Source of the DNA: Bacteroidales bacterium | Lineage (GTDB): Bacteria > Bacteroidota > Bacteroidia > Bacteroidales > UBA7960 | DNA: 34,736 bases | Assembly: GCA_003554665.1 (NCBI GenBank) | Contig: PWGY01000219.1 | Span: 1 to 34,736, forward strand | Direction: 5' to 3' | Shown here: in pieces, positions 16,556 to 25,906 of the stretch | Layout of the letters: every line of letters starts with the position of its first letter | How positions within the stretch are numbered: position 1 is the first letter of the stretch | Translations under genes and position numbers: made by a program | Notes under the pieces: generated by a model | Database searches by the model: none | Seen by the model: the letters and a program-made list of their open reading frames with translations, nothing else | What the model was told of the DNA's origin: nothing

Positions 16556-17473
16556 ATGGAAACTAAAGGGAGTGTTACGCCGGAGGCAAACAAAAAAAGG
16601 GAGAAAATATACCGTATCACCATTCTTGTTTTGGGTGTACTGGTGCTATTGCTTGGGATCCTGTGGGTTACCAGTCGCCAATCTTTAAAGGAGGTTACCA
16701 CCGAAAGGGAGGTTGCAGAGGAACTCAACCGCGGGTTGCAGCATGAACTGGATTCTGTGCTGGAGGATTACTACAACTTTAAAATTGAGTATGACAGTGT
16801 ATTGGCAGATAAGGACAGTGTCATTCAGGCCAATGCGGAAGAAATCCAGGATTTGATCCGCCGTCAGGAAGATTACTACCGGATCCGCCGTCAGCTCAAT
16901 CTTTTGCGGGAAATTACCCAGAACTATGTGCATGAAATAGATAGCCTGCATAATGAGAACCGGGTGCTGAAGGCCCAGAATGTACAGATGCGTGATGAGA
17001 TCGAGCAGGTTACCAGAAGAACCACAGAGCTGACAGAGGACAAAGAGCAGCTGGAATCTCAGGTGGAAATGGCTTCGGAATTGCGGGCATACCAGATTGA
17101 GCCCTATCCTTTCCGTATTCGTGGGCGCGGACGTGAGGCAGAAACCGACCGGGCCAGGCGGGTGGAGCAAATCAGGGTATGTTTCCTGATTGGAGAGAAC
17201 CCCATAATTTCTGCCGGTGAGATGAATGTATATATGCGAATTGCTGATCCGGATGGAAATATTCTGCGCATGAGTGATGCCATGGAGCATGCTTTCATTC
17301 ACAAAGAGGACACTTTGCAATATTCGGTTTCGGATGTGGTAAACTACCAGAATGAAGAGCTGAATACCTGCCTGACCTGGGAGAGGACGGAAGAATTTGA
17401 GCCCGGTGTGTATTCCATTTCGCTGTTCACCGATAAGCATCGTCTGGGTGAAACAGCATTGGAACTTCGGTAA
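16556..17473 (+). CDS. Single-pass membrane protein with coiled coil and C-terminal beta domain, function unknown
   Basis: I recognise this 305-residue protein as a conserved Bacteroidota type but know no function. Residues 1-18 are polar and would be cytoplasmic; a single hydrophobic helix covers about 19-40 (ITILVLGVLVLLLGILWV). Residues of about 42-175 are a long heptad-rich coiled coil with repeated Asp-Ser-Val-Leu segments. The C-terminal part (about 190-305) contains FRIRGRG, ARRVEQIRVCF and YMRIADPDGNIL, suggesting a beta domain on the far side of the membrane. It is followed by a good terminator at 17486-17522, so it is probably transcribed alone although pheT follows on the same strand. 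A structural or envelope-sensing role is possible but only inferred from topology. Confidence 0.8.
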   Translation: METKGSVTPEANKKREKIYRITILVLGVLVLLLGILWVTSRQSLKEVTTEREVAEELNRGLQHELDSVLEDYYNFKIEYDSVLADKDSVIQANAEEIQDLIRRQEDYYRIRRQLNLLREITQNYVHEIDSLHNENRVLKAQNVQMRDEIEQVTRRTTELTEDKEQLESQVEMASELRAYQIEPYPFRIRGRGREAETDRARRVEQIRVCFLIGENPIISAGEMNVYMRIADPDGNILRMSDAMEHAFIHKEDTLQYSVSDVVNYQNEELNTCLTWERTEEFEPGVYSISLFTDKHRLGETALELR

Positions 17474-17485
17474 ATACATATTTTA

Positions 17486-17522
17486 AGGAGCGGGTGTTCG
17501 CCCCGCTCCTCTTATGTTTTTT
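17486..17522 (+). terminator. Rho-independent terminator after the coiled-coil protein
   Basis: A nine-base stem AGGAGCGGG/CCCGCTCCT (17486-17494 with 17502-17510) with a seven-base loop is followed by CTTATGTTTTTT, giving a T-tract at 17517-17522. It begins 12 bases after the stop codon. Confidence 0.8.
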
Positions 17523-17529
17523 GTTTAAA

Positions 17530-17550
17530 GGTCAAAACCCCGTTTTGACC
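17530..17550. other. Perfect nine-base inverted repeat upstream of pheT
   Basis: GGTCAAAAC (17530-17538) pairs with GTTTTGACC (17542-17550) around a CCC loop, 29 bases before the pheT ATG. It could be an operator or a leader hairpin in the pheT message; the T-run after it is weak, so a second terminator is less likely. Confidence 0.5.
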
Positions 17551-17579
17551 ATTTTCTTTATGGTACAAATACATTAAGG

Positions 17580-20039
17580 ATGCATATTTCTTACAACTGG
17601 CTGAAAAGTTATGTAAATACCCGGAAAGCTCCGGAAGAATTATCGGTGTTGCTTACCGACTGCGGACTTGAAGTGGAAGGGCTGGAAAAAAGGGAAGCCG
17701 TACCCGGCGGGCTGAAAGGGGTTGTGGTCGGGAAAGTTGTTTCCTGTGTGCCACATCCCAATGCGGACCGTTTGGTTCTGACCACCGTGGATGCCGGTGG
17801 TGAGGAACCATTGCCCATTGTTTGCGGTGCTCCGAATGTACGTGAAGGACAGAAGGTACTTGTTGCCACGGTGGGGACAACACTCTATACTGATAAGGGT
17901 TCCTTTGAAATCAAAAAGGCAAAAATCAGGGGAGAACGATCTGAGGGGATGATCTGCGCAGAAGACGAATTGGGTTTGGGTGACTCCCATGAGGGGATCA
18001 TGGTGCTTCCCGAAGATGCTCCCGTGGGAAAGGAGGCGTCGGAATATTTTGTGCTTGAATCGGACTGGCTTTATGAAATTGGCCTGACACCCAACCGCAT
18101 CGATGCTGCTTCTCATATCGGTGTTGCCCGCGATGTGGCTGCCGTTCTTAATCATCAGGAAAAAAATCGTGAACACAGGGTGCTGTGGCCTGACGTAACG
18201 GGGTTTAGTCCAGATAATGAGCAACTGCAGGTTGAAGTCAGTGTCGAAGACCCGGAAGCCTGTCCGCGATATACCAGCCTGACGATTTCCGGAGTGGAGG
18301 TAAAGGATTCTCCTGACTGGCTCAAACAAAGACTGTTGTCAGTTGGTCTGAAACCGTTGAACAACGTAGTGGATGTCACCAATTTTGTGTTACAAGAGGT
18401 GGGTCAGCCCCTGCATGCTTTTGACATGCAATCCATCCCCGGGAGAAAGGTAATTGTCAGAAAACCCCCGAAAGGTGAGGTTTTTGAAACCCTGGACGGT
18501 GAGAAACTGGAACTGACCGGTGAAGATCTGATGATCTGCAGTGAAACGGATCCCATGTGTATGGGAGGAATTCTTGGCGGAATTCATTCAGGGGTCAGCG
18601 AAAAAACCACCGATGTGTTTCTGGAAAGTGCCTGTTTCAATCCTGTCACTATCCGTAAGTCCGCCAGGCATCATGGCCTTAAAACTGAGGCATCATTCCG
18701 TTTTGAGCGGGGGTCTGATCCCGAAATGACTGTCTATGCCTTGAAACGGGCTGCCCTGTTGATCCGGGAAATAGCAGGCGGCCAGATTAGTTCCCGGGTA
18801 AATGATATATTCCCTGGCAAATCGGAACGCCGGCAGATCGAACTGAGTTTCCGGCACATAAATACCCTTATCGGAAAGCCCCTGGCGCCTGAAGAGATAA
18901 AAAACATTCTTGAGGATCTGGATTTTGAGGTTATTTCTGAAAGTAAGACCGGATTTCATTTATCCGTACCTCATTACAGAGTGGATGTGACACGTCCGGC
19001 TGATGTGATCGAGGAAGTGCTTCGTGTTTACGGGTATAATAATGTGGAGGTGCCTTCAAAAATGCATTCTTCCATTGTGATTTCACCCAAACCTGATAAT
19101 GAACAACTGCAGAATGTGGTGGCTGACATGCTTTCCTCCCGAGGGTTCAATGAGATCATGAACAACTCCCTGACCAGGGCTGCCTTCTATGAGCAAGAAG
19201 GCTTTGAACCCGGGAAGTCAGTTACACTTGTTAACCCGCTGAGCCAGGATCTGAATATCATGCGACAGTCGTTGCTTTTTGGTGGTCTGGAGGTGATCCG
19301 GTATAATCAGAACAGAAGGGTGGAGGATCTGAAACTCTATGAATTCGGCAACATCTATTTCAGGGATGCATCTGCCAACCCGTCTGATCCGCTTGATGCC
19401 TACAGTGAACGACTGGTGCTCGGACTTTTCATGACGGGCCGTCGCCAGCCGGAAAATTGGCATGAACCTTTCCCGGCCACAGATTTCTTTGACCTGAAAA
19501 ATGCAGTTTTTGTGGTATTGCAAAGGCTGGGAATTGAAAAAAATGATCTGGATGTAAAACAGCAGGAAGGCCCTGCTCCCTTTGCCTATTCACTGGAAAT
19601 TATTTCAGGAGGCAAACGGATTGGCACCCTGGGCATGCTCAACAGGGAAACCGTGCAGGCTTTTGATCTTAAAGATGAGGTGTTTTACGGAATTTTGGAA
19701 TGGGAAGCCCTGCTCCCCTTGTTTGCAACACGAAAACTGCTCTATGAGCAAGTTCCCCGTTATCCTGAGGTACGCCGTGATCTGGCCTTACTCATTGACC
19801 GCGATATAAGTTTTGCAGAAATCGAAAGGATCGCTTTCGATACCAGTAAAAAGCTGTTACGTGATGTGAACCTGTTTGATGTGTACCAGGATGAAAAACT
19901 GGGCAGGAATAAGAAGTCTTATGCGGTCAGCTTTACTTTGCTCGACAAAGAAAAAACCCTGCGCGACAAAGATGTGGATAAGGTCATGAAGAAGCTGACC
20001 AGTGCCTATGAGAAAAAACTCGGTGCTGTTATCCGTTGA
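17580..20039 (+). CDS. pheT: Phenylalanyl-tRNA synthetase beta subunit
   Basis: The 819-residue beta chain pairs with PheS to charge tRNA-Phe and carries the editing site. The N-terminal tRNA-binding OB domain (about 40-150) shows VGKVVSCVPHPNADRL and CGAPNV. The B3/B4 editing domain follows (about 205-395, with NNVVDVTNFV), then B5 (about 405-475) and the catalytic-like core (about 480-700, YGYNNVEVPS). The anticodon-binding FDX-ACB domain closes the chain (about 725-819, YPEVRRDLALLID). Length is normal for the bacterial long form. pheS is not adjacent, so the two subunits are encoded apart, as in many Bacteroidota. The ATG at 17580 gives the standard start MHISYNWLKSYV. No T-box or attenuator is recognised. 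Confidence 0.97.
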   Translation: MHISYNWLKSYVNTRKAPEELSVLLTDCGLEVEGLEKREAVPGGLKGVVVGKVVSCVPHPNADRLVLTTVDAGGEEPLPIVCGAPNVREGQKVLVATVGTTLYTDKGSFEIKKAKIRGERSEGMICAEDELGLGDSHEGIMVLPEDAPVGKEASEYFVLESDWLYEIGLTPNRIDAASHIGVARDVAAVLNHQEKNREHRVLWPDVTGFSPDNEQLQVEVSVEDPEACPRYTSLTISGVEVKDSPDWLKQRLLSVGLKPLNNVVDVTNFVLQEVGQPLHAFDMQSIPGRKVIVRKPPKGEVFETLDGEKLELTGEDLMICSETDPMCMGGILGGIHSGVSEKTTDVFLESACFNPVTIRKSARHHGLKTEASFRFERGSDPEMTVYALKRAALLIREIAGGQISSRVNDIFPGKSERRQIELSFRHINTLIGKPLAPEEIKNILEDLDFEVISESKTGFHLSVPHYRVDVTRPADVIEEVLRVYGYNNVEVPSKMHSSIVISPKPDNEQLQNVVADMLSSRGFNEIMNNSLTRAAFYEQEGFEPGKSVTLVNPLSQDLNIMRQSLLFGGLEVIRYNQNRRVEDLKLYEFGNIYFRDASANPSDPLDAYSERLVLGLFMTGRRQPENWHEPFPATDFFDLKNAVFVVLQRLGIEKNDLDVKQQEGPAPFAYSLEIISGGKRIGTLGMLNRETVQAFDLKDEVFYGILEWEALLPLFATRKLLYEQVPRYPEVRRDLALLIDRDISFAEIERIAFDTSKKLLRDVNLFDVYQDEKLGRNKKSYAVSFTLLDKEKTLRDKDVDKVMKKLTSAYEKKLGAVIR

Positions 20040-20097
20040 GGCGTAATAGTTAAGACTCCCTTTACCTGGCTTTTAAGGCTTTCTGGCTCGGGGGGCT

Positions 20098-20153
20098 TCA
20101 GGCATCCTGATTACCATGGGGTCTTTCAGGCATTCGGATTACGATGGGGCTTT
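20098..20153. repeat. Tandem 28-base duplication at the end of the permease gene
   Basis: Two copies (20098-20125 and 20126-20153), both beginning TCAGGCAT and containing GATTAC and ATGGGG, match at 23 of 28 positions. The second copy includes the last codons and the TAA (20139-20141, minus strand) of the permease gene; the first lies beyond it, toward pheT. It looks like an old local duplication of the gene end. Confidence 0.7.
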
Positions 20154-21368
20154 CTCTGTGGACTTCCACATATTTCTCACCGGGATCAGTGAAGCCAGTA
20201 ACCCGATGCAGAAGACGGTCACGGCAACCATCAGCAGATCTGTCCACTGAACTGCCACCGGGTAGGCATCAATAATAAATACCCCTTCGGCCTGCAACGA
20301 TATCAGACCAAAGCGCATTTGAGCCCAGGATATCAGTCCTCCCAGCAGAATTCCTCCCAGTGCCCCTCCCAGGCTGATCAGCACCCCTTCTGTCAGGAAA
20401 ATGCGGTGTATCAATCTTTTTGAAGCACCCATGCTTCTGAGCACTGAAATGTCTCTTCGTTTTTCAATGACAAGCATTGTTAGTGACCCGACGATATTGA
20501 AGGCCGCTATGATCAGGATAAAGGTCAGGATAAAAAATATGGCCCATTTTTCTGAGCGCATGATCTTGTGCAGAAAATCCTGCTGCTGAATTCTGTCTCT
20601 GATCACAAAGTCCGGGCCTGCAATTTCCTGCATTTCCTGTTGTACGCGCCTGTGATTTGCTCCTGGCTCCAGGCCTGCTACCAGTGAACTTACCTCATGG
20701 TTTTCGTAATCAAGTAACCTGCGCATCAGCCTAACTGGAACAACCACATACTCCATGTCAAACTCTGCCTGTACGGCAAATACACCCGAAGCGTAATTGG
20801 AGGAAGACCGGAAAGCCTGTGCAGGAAGCATTCCTGTAGTTCTCCCCCTTCGGGGGATGTAGATGTTAAGGGGATTTCGGAAATCCTGAATGTTCACGTT
20901 GAGCATATAGTATACCCCCTGGCCTAGCAGCAAGTGATCCATATCCCCGTCCTGGAGGAGGTATTCTCCCCTTACCAGAAGGGTGTCAAGGCCGGTGATT
21001 TCCCTGTAGGCGTCGTCCACACCGCGCAGGGTTACCAGGTGCTGTTTGTCGCGGTATGAAAGCATGCCCGATTCTTCAAGAACTTCGCTGTAGGTCACCA
21101 CTCCTTCGATGCTTTTGAGTTCTTCCATGGGGAGGTCTTCCAGGGGAAAGGTTTTGCCCTCTGCCAATGTTATTTCCATGTCGGCATGAAAGGCGTTGTA
21201 CAGCGACATGATGAGTTTCTCAAACCCGTTAAACACCGACAATACCACCACAAGCGCCATGGTTCCGACAGCTACTCCCACCACAGAAACTGCCGTAATA
21301 ACATTAATGGCATTGTGTGTTTTTTTGGCGAACAGGTACCGCCATGCTATGTATAAAGGGAATCGCAA
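20139..21368 (-). CDS. LolC/LolE-family ABC transporter permease
   Basis: The 409-residue inner-membrane protein belongs to the FtsX-like permeases that, with a LolD-type ATPase, lift lipoproteins out of the inner membrane for delivery to the outer membrane. One N-terminal helix (about 18-45, preceded by the family's FPLYIAWRYLFAKK) is followed by a large periplasmic domain and three helices (about 273-300, 320-350, 375-400), with the loop SMGASKRLIHRIF. The start is TTG at 21368, because an in-frame TAA at 21381-21383 leaves no ATG in front of the conserved N terminus. It begins two bases after the methyltransferase stop, so translation is coupled. No ATPase gene is adjacent; a separate lolD is expected elsewhere. 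Confidence 0.88.
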   Translation of the reverse strand: MRFPLYIAWRYLFAKKTHNAINVITAVSVVGVAVGTMALVVVLSVFNGFEKLIMSLYNAFHADMEITLAEGKTFPLEDLPMEELKSIEGVVTYSEVLEESGMLSYRDKQHLVTLRGVDDAYREITGLDTLLVRGEYLLQDGDMDHLLLGQGVYYMLNVNIQDFRNPLNIYIPRRGRTTGMLPAQAFRSSSNYASGVFAVQAEFDMEYVVVPVRLMRRLLDYENHEVSSLVAGLEPGANHRRVQQEMQEIAGPDFVIRDRIQQQDFLHKIMRSEKWAIFFILTFILIIAAFNIVGSLTMLVIEKRRDISVLRSMGASKRLIHRIFLTEGVLISLGGALGGILLGGLISWAQMRFGLISLQAEGVFIIDAYPVAVQWTDLLMVAVTVFCIGLLASLIPVRNMWKSTEKAPS

Positions 21369-21370
21369 AA

Positions 21371-22198
21371 CTATCTTGGATTATGAGGTTTCCAGGCTTT
21401 TACAAGCAGCCCGGTTCCGGACCGGTGTGTCCTGTGCACATCAGCAGCATTCAGGATCAGAATAAAGGGCATGGTCAGCAGGTAGTAAATTGGCAAAATG
21501 AACAGAAATGCCCTGGATTTTCCCAGCATGATGATGGGGTACTTCATGGAAATTCTCCAGGAAATACTTCCGGGCTTTCCGTATGTGTACGCTGTTTCCA
21601 CATGTTTGAACCCGGTTCCGGTAAGCTTTTGCTTGATTTCTCCCGTGGCATAACCATCGCGCACATGTTCATCAATAAAAGAGGAGTCATCCTGGTGGTG
21701 GACATCACTGCCCCCGTGATCGGAGGGGGTGCTGATCAGCAAAAGGCCTCCCGGCCTGAGTGAACGGAAAAAATTGGCAAACACCTTCCTGTCGTCCTCA
21801 ATATGTTCCATGACATCTACCGACAAAATCAAATCATAAGTGTCTGGTTGTTCAAATGTTGTCAGGTCATATTGCTGAAAGATGGCGTTGGGTAATCCTG
21901 CCTGCCTGAAAAAACGGGTGCATGCTTCTGTTTCTTCCTGTTTGATGTCTATGCCCCTGATATGCCAGTTCGGATATTTCCGGGCCATGTAATAACTATA
22001 TTGTCCGAAACCGCTGCCCGCATCCAGTACCTGCAGCGACTGGCCTGAATCCCCTGACCTGGCAAACTCCTTCAGATTTTTATGAATATGCCATGTACGA
22101 AGCAGCAGGATATCAAGAAGGCGGTAAAAAAGTTTGCGCGTCCAGGGTCTGCGGCTAAACAGTTGGCCAAGGGTCTGTTTGACAGGTTCGTATTTCAT
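21371..22198 (-). CDS. Class I SAM-dependent methyltransferase, substrate unknown
   Basis: The 275-residue protein carries a Rossmann-type methyltransferase domain. Motif I VLDAGSGFGQY is at about 57-67, the acidic residue ending strand 2 is in GIDIKQEE, and motif II is within DLILSVDVMEHIED. A hydrophobic stretch near the C terminus (about 236-256, FLFILPIYYLLTMPFILIL) suggests membrane association, which would fit a lipid, quinone or polyketide substrate. It sits between rbfA (7-base gap) and the LolC/E-like permease (2-base gap), so the three form a tight operon. The neighbours do not reveal the substrate. Confidence 0.85.
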   Translation of the reverse strand: MKYEPVKQTLGQLFSRRPWTRKLFYRLLDILLLRTWHIHKNLKEFARSGDSGQSLQVLDAGSGFGQYSYYMARKYPNWHIRGIDIKQEETEACTRFFRQAGLPNAIFQQYDLTTFEQPDTYDLILSVDVMEHIEDDRKVFANFFRSLRPGGLLLISTPSDHGGSDVHHQDDSSFIDEHVRDGYATGEIKQKLTGTGFKHVETAYTYGKPGSISWRISMKYPIIMLGKSRAFLFILPIYYLLTMPFILILNAADVHRTHRSGTGLLVKAWKPHNPR

Positions 22199-22205
22199 GT
22201 GCCTA

Positions 22206-22538
22206 TTATTTCAGCAGCTTCTCGATGTTCTCGATATAATCAAGGCTGTCGTCAATAAAAAAGCGTAACTCGGGAACTTTTCTGAGCTGGTTTTTGACAC
22301 GCATTCCGAGGAGTTTACGTATTTCCTTGTTTCGTGCTTCCACTTGCTGGATCACCCTGGCCGCATCTTTCCCAAAAATGCTGAGGTAAATTTTGGCAAT
22401 GGAAAGATCGCTGGTGATATACACTTTGGTTACTGTGATCATCGCCCCAGGGAACCATTCCTGTCCGCCCTGCTGCAAAATTTCACCAATATCTTTCTGG
22501 ATAAGGCGGGAAATCCGGTTTTGTCGGTTTGTTTCCAT
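22206..22538 (-). CDS. rbfA: Ribosome-binding factor A
   Basis: The 110-residue KH-fold protein binds the maturing 30S subunit near helix 1 of 16S rRNA and is needed for late assembly, especially in the cold. The N terminus (RISRLIQKDIGEIL) and the central VTKVYITSDLSIAKIYLSIFG followed by LRKVPELRFFIDDSLDY are diagnostic. I chose the ATG at 22538 (METNRQNR), not the TTG three codons earlier, since homologues begin this way. It heads the operon with the methyltransferase and permease. Confidence 0.93.
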   Translation of the reverse strand: METNRQNRISRLIQKDIGEILQQGGQEWFPGAMITVTKVYITSDLSIAKIYLSIFGKDAARVIQQVEARNKEIRKLLGMRVKNQLRKVPELRFFIDDSLDYIENIEKLLK

Positions 22539-22544
22539 ATGCTG

Positions 22545-22552
22545 CAAAGATA
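22545..22552 (-). promoter_or_regulatory. -7 box directly upstream of rbfA
   Basis: The minus strand reads TATCTTTG, identical to the box before the transporter-ATPase gene. It ends only 6 bases before the rbfA ATG, so the transcript would be nearly leaderless. The -33 region is weak. Confidence 0.4.
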
Positions 22553-22625
22553 CGATAAATCAGATAAACTGACAGAGTAGCCGGGCGTGCTGCAGGTTCA
22601 CTCTTTCAGCTTTACGAATGCCTGT

Positions 22626-22656
22626 TTTGAAAATTTGTCGAAAAATTGTACATTTA
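22626..22656 (+). promoter_or_regulatory. Promoter of the class I fumarase gene
   Basis: TTTG (22626-22629) and TACATTTA (22649-22656) are 19 bases apart. The -33 box and spacing are ideal; the -7 box has one mismatch. The leader to the ATG at 22696 is about 35 bases. Confidence 0.6.
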
Positions 22657-22695
22657 TAGAAGTAAACCCCATCCGTCTTACCAAATCATTAAGCC

Positions 22696-24315
22696 ATGTC
22701 AACCCCCAGCTTTGAATACCAGGAGCCTTTCCCAGTGAAAGGAGACAACACGGAATATTACCTGCTGACCTCAGATCATGTATCTGTGACCCGTTTTGAG
22801 GGCGTACAGATGCTGAAAATTGAACCGGAAGGCCTGACCATGCTCGCAGAAACAGCTTTCAGGGATGCGGCTTTTATGCTTCGTACTGAACATATTAAAC
22901 AGGTAGCGGCCATCCTTGAGGATCGGGATGCCAGTGATAATGACAAATATGTGGCACTGACCATGTTGCGGAATGCAGAGATCTCTGCCAAAGGAAAGCT
23001 GCCTTTTTGCCAGGACACAGGTACTGCGACCATCATTGGCAGGAAAGGGCAACAGGTATGGACCGGGGGCAGAGATGCAGCCGCCCTCTCAAAGGGTGTT
23101 TACCAGGTTTACACCCGGGAAAATCTACGCTATTCCCAAACCATCCCACTGGATATGTACAGGGAAAAGAACTCCGGGACGAACCTGCCTGCACAGATCG
23201 ATATTGCTGCGACCGACGGAGATGAATACCGCTTCCTGTTCATGGCAAAAGGAGGGGGATCAGCCAACAAAACCGCCCTTTATCAGCAGACCAAAGCCCT
23301 GCTCCATCCTGAACGGCTGGTCGCTTTCCTTGTGGATAAGCTAAAGTCACTGGGTACGGCTGCCTGCCCTCCCTATCATGTGGCTTTTGTGATCGGGGGA
23401 ACTTCTGCTGAAATGACCCTGAAAACCGTTAAGCTGGCCACAGCCAAAGAGCTTGACGGCCTGCCGGGTGAAGGCAATGAGGGAGGCCAGGCCTTCCGGG
23501 ACTGGGATCTGGAGCTGCAGGTTCTGGAGGAAGCTTTCAGGCTTGGCATCGGGGCACAGTTCGGGGGTAAATATTTTGCCCTTGATGTGCGGATTATTCG
23601 TTTACCCCGGCATGGTGCCTCCTGTCCGGTGGGGATGGGGGTTTCCTGTGCAGCCGACAGAAACATCAAAGCCAAAATCAACCAGGAGGGAATTTGGGTT
23701 GAGAAACTGGAAGACAACCCGGGCCGGTTCATCCCTGCAGCATATCGCGAAACGGATGATGAAAAAGGAGCAGTCAGGGTGGATCTGGATCAGCCCATGG
23801 AAAACATCCTGAGCACCTTATCGGCCAACCCGGTCGGCACAAGGCTTTCTCTCCGCGGAACCATCATTGTGGCCCGTGATATTGCCCACGCCAAAATCAA
23901 AGAGCGCCTGGATGCCGGTGAAGAAATGCCGCCTTATATGAAGAAACACCCGGTTTATTATGCCGGACCTGCCAAGACACCTGAGGGAATGGCCTCAGGC
24001 TCTTTCGGCCCCACCACTGCCGGGCGTATGGATTCCTATGTGGACTTGTTCCAGCAGCATGGTGGAAGTATGGTCATGATCGCCAAAGGCAACCGCAGCC
24101 AGGCGGTTACCGATGCCTGTAAAAAGCACGGTGGGTTTTACCTTGGTAGTATCGGCGGACCTGCAGCCCTGCTGGCTCAGGAAAACATCAGAGAAGTGGA
24201 GTTGCTGGAATATCCGGAGCTTGGGATGGAGGCAATTTATCGCATCCGTGTGGAAAACTTCCCTGCTTTTATTCTTGTGGATGACAAGGGAAATGATTTT
24301 TACAGCTCACTTTGA
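22696..24315 (+). CDS. Fumarate hydratase class I, [4Fe-4S], fused alpha/beta
   Basis: The 539-residue enzyme interconverts fumarate and malate in the TCA cycle using an oxygen-sensitive [4Fe-4S] cluster. The three cluster cysteines are plain: Cys105 in PFCQDTG, Cys224 in AACPPYH and Cys318 in GVSCAAD, at the same numbering as I recall for E. coli FumA/FumB. The alpha and beta parts are fused in one chain; the beta part starts near 370 and contains [13 protein letters not shown]. The N terminus starts cleanly at an ATG after a good promoter. The class II fumarase follows on the same strand, 127 bases after the stop. Confidence 0.95.
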   Translation: MSTPSFEYQEPFPVKGDNTEYYLLTSDHVSVTRFEGVQMLKIEPEGLTMLAETAFRDAAFMLRTEHIKQVAAILEDRDASDNDKYVALTMLRNAEISAKGKLPFCQDTGTATIIGRKGQQVWTGGRDAAALSKGVYQVYTRENLRYSQTIPLDMYREKNSGTNLPAQIDIAATDGDEYRFLFMAKGGGSANKTALYQQTKALLHPERLVAFLVDKLKSLGTAACPPYHVAFVIGGTSAEMTLKTVKLATAKELDGLPGEGNEGGQAFRDWDLELQVLEEAFRLGIGAQFGGKYFALDVRIIRLPRHGASCPVGMGVSCAADRNIKAKINQEGIWVEKLEDNPGRFIPAAYRETDDEKGAVRVDLDQPMENILSTLSANPVGTRLSLRGTIIVARDIAHAKIKERLDAGEEMPPYMKKHPVYYAGPAKTPEGMASGSFGPTTAGRMDSYVDLFQQHGGSMVMIAKGNRSQAVTDACKKHGGFYLGSIGGPAALLAQENIREVELLEYPELGMEAIYRIRVENFPAFILVDDKGNDFYSSL

Positions 24316-24442
24316 GTGAACATGTTCCGTATGCCTGATGTTGAACATTAAAGAAAGGAAGCTGGCCGGTGTGTGCGATGTATGCATCGACGGTCTGGTT
24401 TTTCTGTCAGGTAATTATTCATTGTATACCAAATCTGATTTT

Positions 24443-25822
24443 ATGTTCAGAACAGCTTATGATACACTGGGTCCGGTGGAGGTACCTGCCGATAAATACT
24501 GGGGTCCTCAAACACAAAGAGCTATCAGGAACTTTAGGATCGGGGATGAAAAGATGCCCCGCGAGATCATTCATGCATTTGCTGTTTTAAAAAAGGCAGC
24601 TGCAATGATCAATCATGATATGGGGCTACTTCAGCTGGAGCATATGCAAGCCATAGTCCGGACTTGTGATGAGATCGTTGCCGGACAGCTTGATGATCAC
24701 TTCCCGCTTGTAGTCTGGCAAACGGGAAGTGGCACACAGACCAATATGAATTTCAATGAGGTGATCGCCAACAGAGCCCATGAAATTCTTGGGGGGCAGC
24801 TGGAAGATGAGCAAAAAGAGGTTCATCCCAATGACCATGTGAACAAGTCGCAGTCTTCCAATGATACCTTCCCTACGGCCATGCATATGGCGGCTTATGC
24901 ACTGATCGCCGACAGAACAATTCCGGGGTTGCGGCAACTGCATCGTGCCCTGGATGAAAAATCAATTCGTTTCAAAGAAGTGGTTAAAATCGGGCGCACC
25001 CACATGATGGATGCCACCCCCCTGACACTGGGGCAGGAATTTTCAGGATTTTCCGCTCAGCTTGCACATGGAATAACCATACTTGAGCAGGCTCTTGAGT
25101 CTCTCAGAGAACTTGCCCTGGGTGGCACTGCCGTTGGAACAGGACTGAATGCACCTGAAGGGTTTGACCTGGCTGTGGCCGCAAGGATTGCCGAAATTAC
25201 CGGGAAACCTTATGTGACTGCCCCCAACAAGTTTGAGGCACTGGCAGCACATGATGCTGTTGTACGTGCCAGCGGTGCTTTAAAAACCCTGGCAGTAAGC
25301 CTGATGAAAATTGGGAACGATATCCGTATGCTTGCATCAGGTCCGCGTTGCGGAATAGGAGAGATCATCCTTCCTGCCAACGAACCTGGTAGTTCAATTA
25401 TGCCGGGGAAGGTAAACCCCACGCAGGCGGAGGCCCTTACAATGGTTGCAGCCCAGGTAATGGGTAACGATATGGCCATTGGAGTTGGCGGCATGAACGG
25501 ACACTTTCAGTTGAATGTTTTCAAACCTGTGATGATCTATAACCTTTTGCAGTCAGCGCGATTGATGGCGGATGCTGCGGTCAGCTTTGCGGATAACTGC
25601 GTGAAGGGAATCACCCCGAATTACGAAAGAATCGGGACGCATTTGCGTAACTCTCTCATGCTTGTAACTTCGCTTAGCCCGCACATTGGGTATGATAAAG
25701 CTGCATCAATTGCCAAAAAGGCCCACGAAGACGGTATTACCCTGAAGGAGGCAGCCATGCATATGAAACTGGTAAGTGAAGAGGATTTTGACCGCTGGGT
25801 TGACCCGGGAGCGATGATATAA
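24443..25822 (+). CDS. fumC: Fumarate hydratase class II
   Basis: This 459-residue enzyme of the fumarase/aspartase superfamily needs no iron-sulfur cluster. Signatures are [19 protein letters not shown] (near 95-115), [23 protein letters not shown], and the mobile loop [12 protein letters not shown]. The TQTNMN and GKVNPTQ forms favour fumarase over aspartate ammonia-lyase. I start it at the ATG at 24443 ([15 protein letters not shown]), the usual N terminus; the open frame goes back to 24338, but those 35 residues match nothing in the family. No strong promoter is visible in front of it, so it is probably read with the class I gene. A strong terminator follows. Confidence 0.92.
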   Translation: MFRTAYDTLGPVEVPADKYWGPQTQRAIRNFRIGDEKMPREIIHAFAVLKKAAAMINHDMGLLQLEHMQAIVRTCDEIVAGQLDDHFPLVVWQTGSGTQTNMNFNEVIANRAHEILGGQLEDEQKEVHPNDHVNKSQSSNDTFPTAMHMAAYALIADRTIPGLRQLHRALDEKSIRFKEVVKIGRTHMMDATPLTLGQEFSGFSAQLAHGITILEQALESLRELALGGTAVGTGLNAPEGFDLAVAARIAEITGKPYVTAPNKFEALAAHDAVVRASGALKTLAVSLMKIGNDIRMLASGPRCGIGEIILPANEPGSSIMPGKVNPTQAEALTMVAAQVMGNDMAIGVGGMNGHFQLNVFKPVMIYNLLQSARLMADAAVSFADNCVKGITPNYERIGTHLRNSLMLVTSLSPHIGYDKAASIAKKAHEDGITLKEAAMHMKLVSEEDFDRWVDPGAMI

Positions 25823-25841
25823 TCCAGCCAGTCAGCATAAC

Positions 25842-25874
25842 AAAAAAAGGGACCTGCTCGGGGTCCCTTTTTTT
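25842..25874. terminator. Bidirectional terminator between fumC and gldN
   Basis: GGGACC (25849-25854) pairs with GGTCCC (25862-25867), flanked by seven A (25842-25848) on one side and seven T (25868-25874) on the other. It works on paper in both directions and lies between the convergent ends of fumC and gldN. Confidence 0.85.
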
Positions 25875-25906
25875 GTTGGAATGCCTGAAAGGCTATTTTC
25901 ACGTTC

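Noticed and set aside
17474..17579. Attenuator or T-box controlling pheT
   Set aside because: No T-box core or Phe-rich leader peptide is visible; the first hairpin is explained as the terminator of the preceding gene.
24338..24442. 35-residue N-terminal extension of FumC
   Set aside because: The family N terminus starts at the ATG at 24443; the extra residues show no similarity to fumarase or to a signal peptide.
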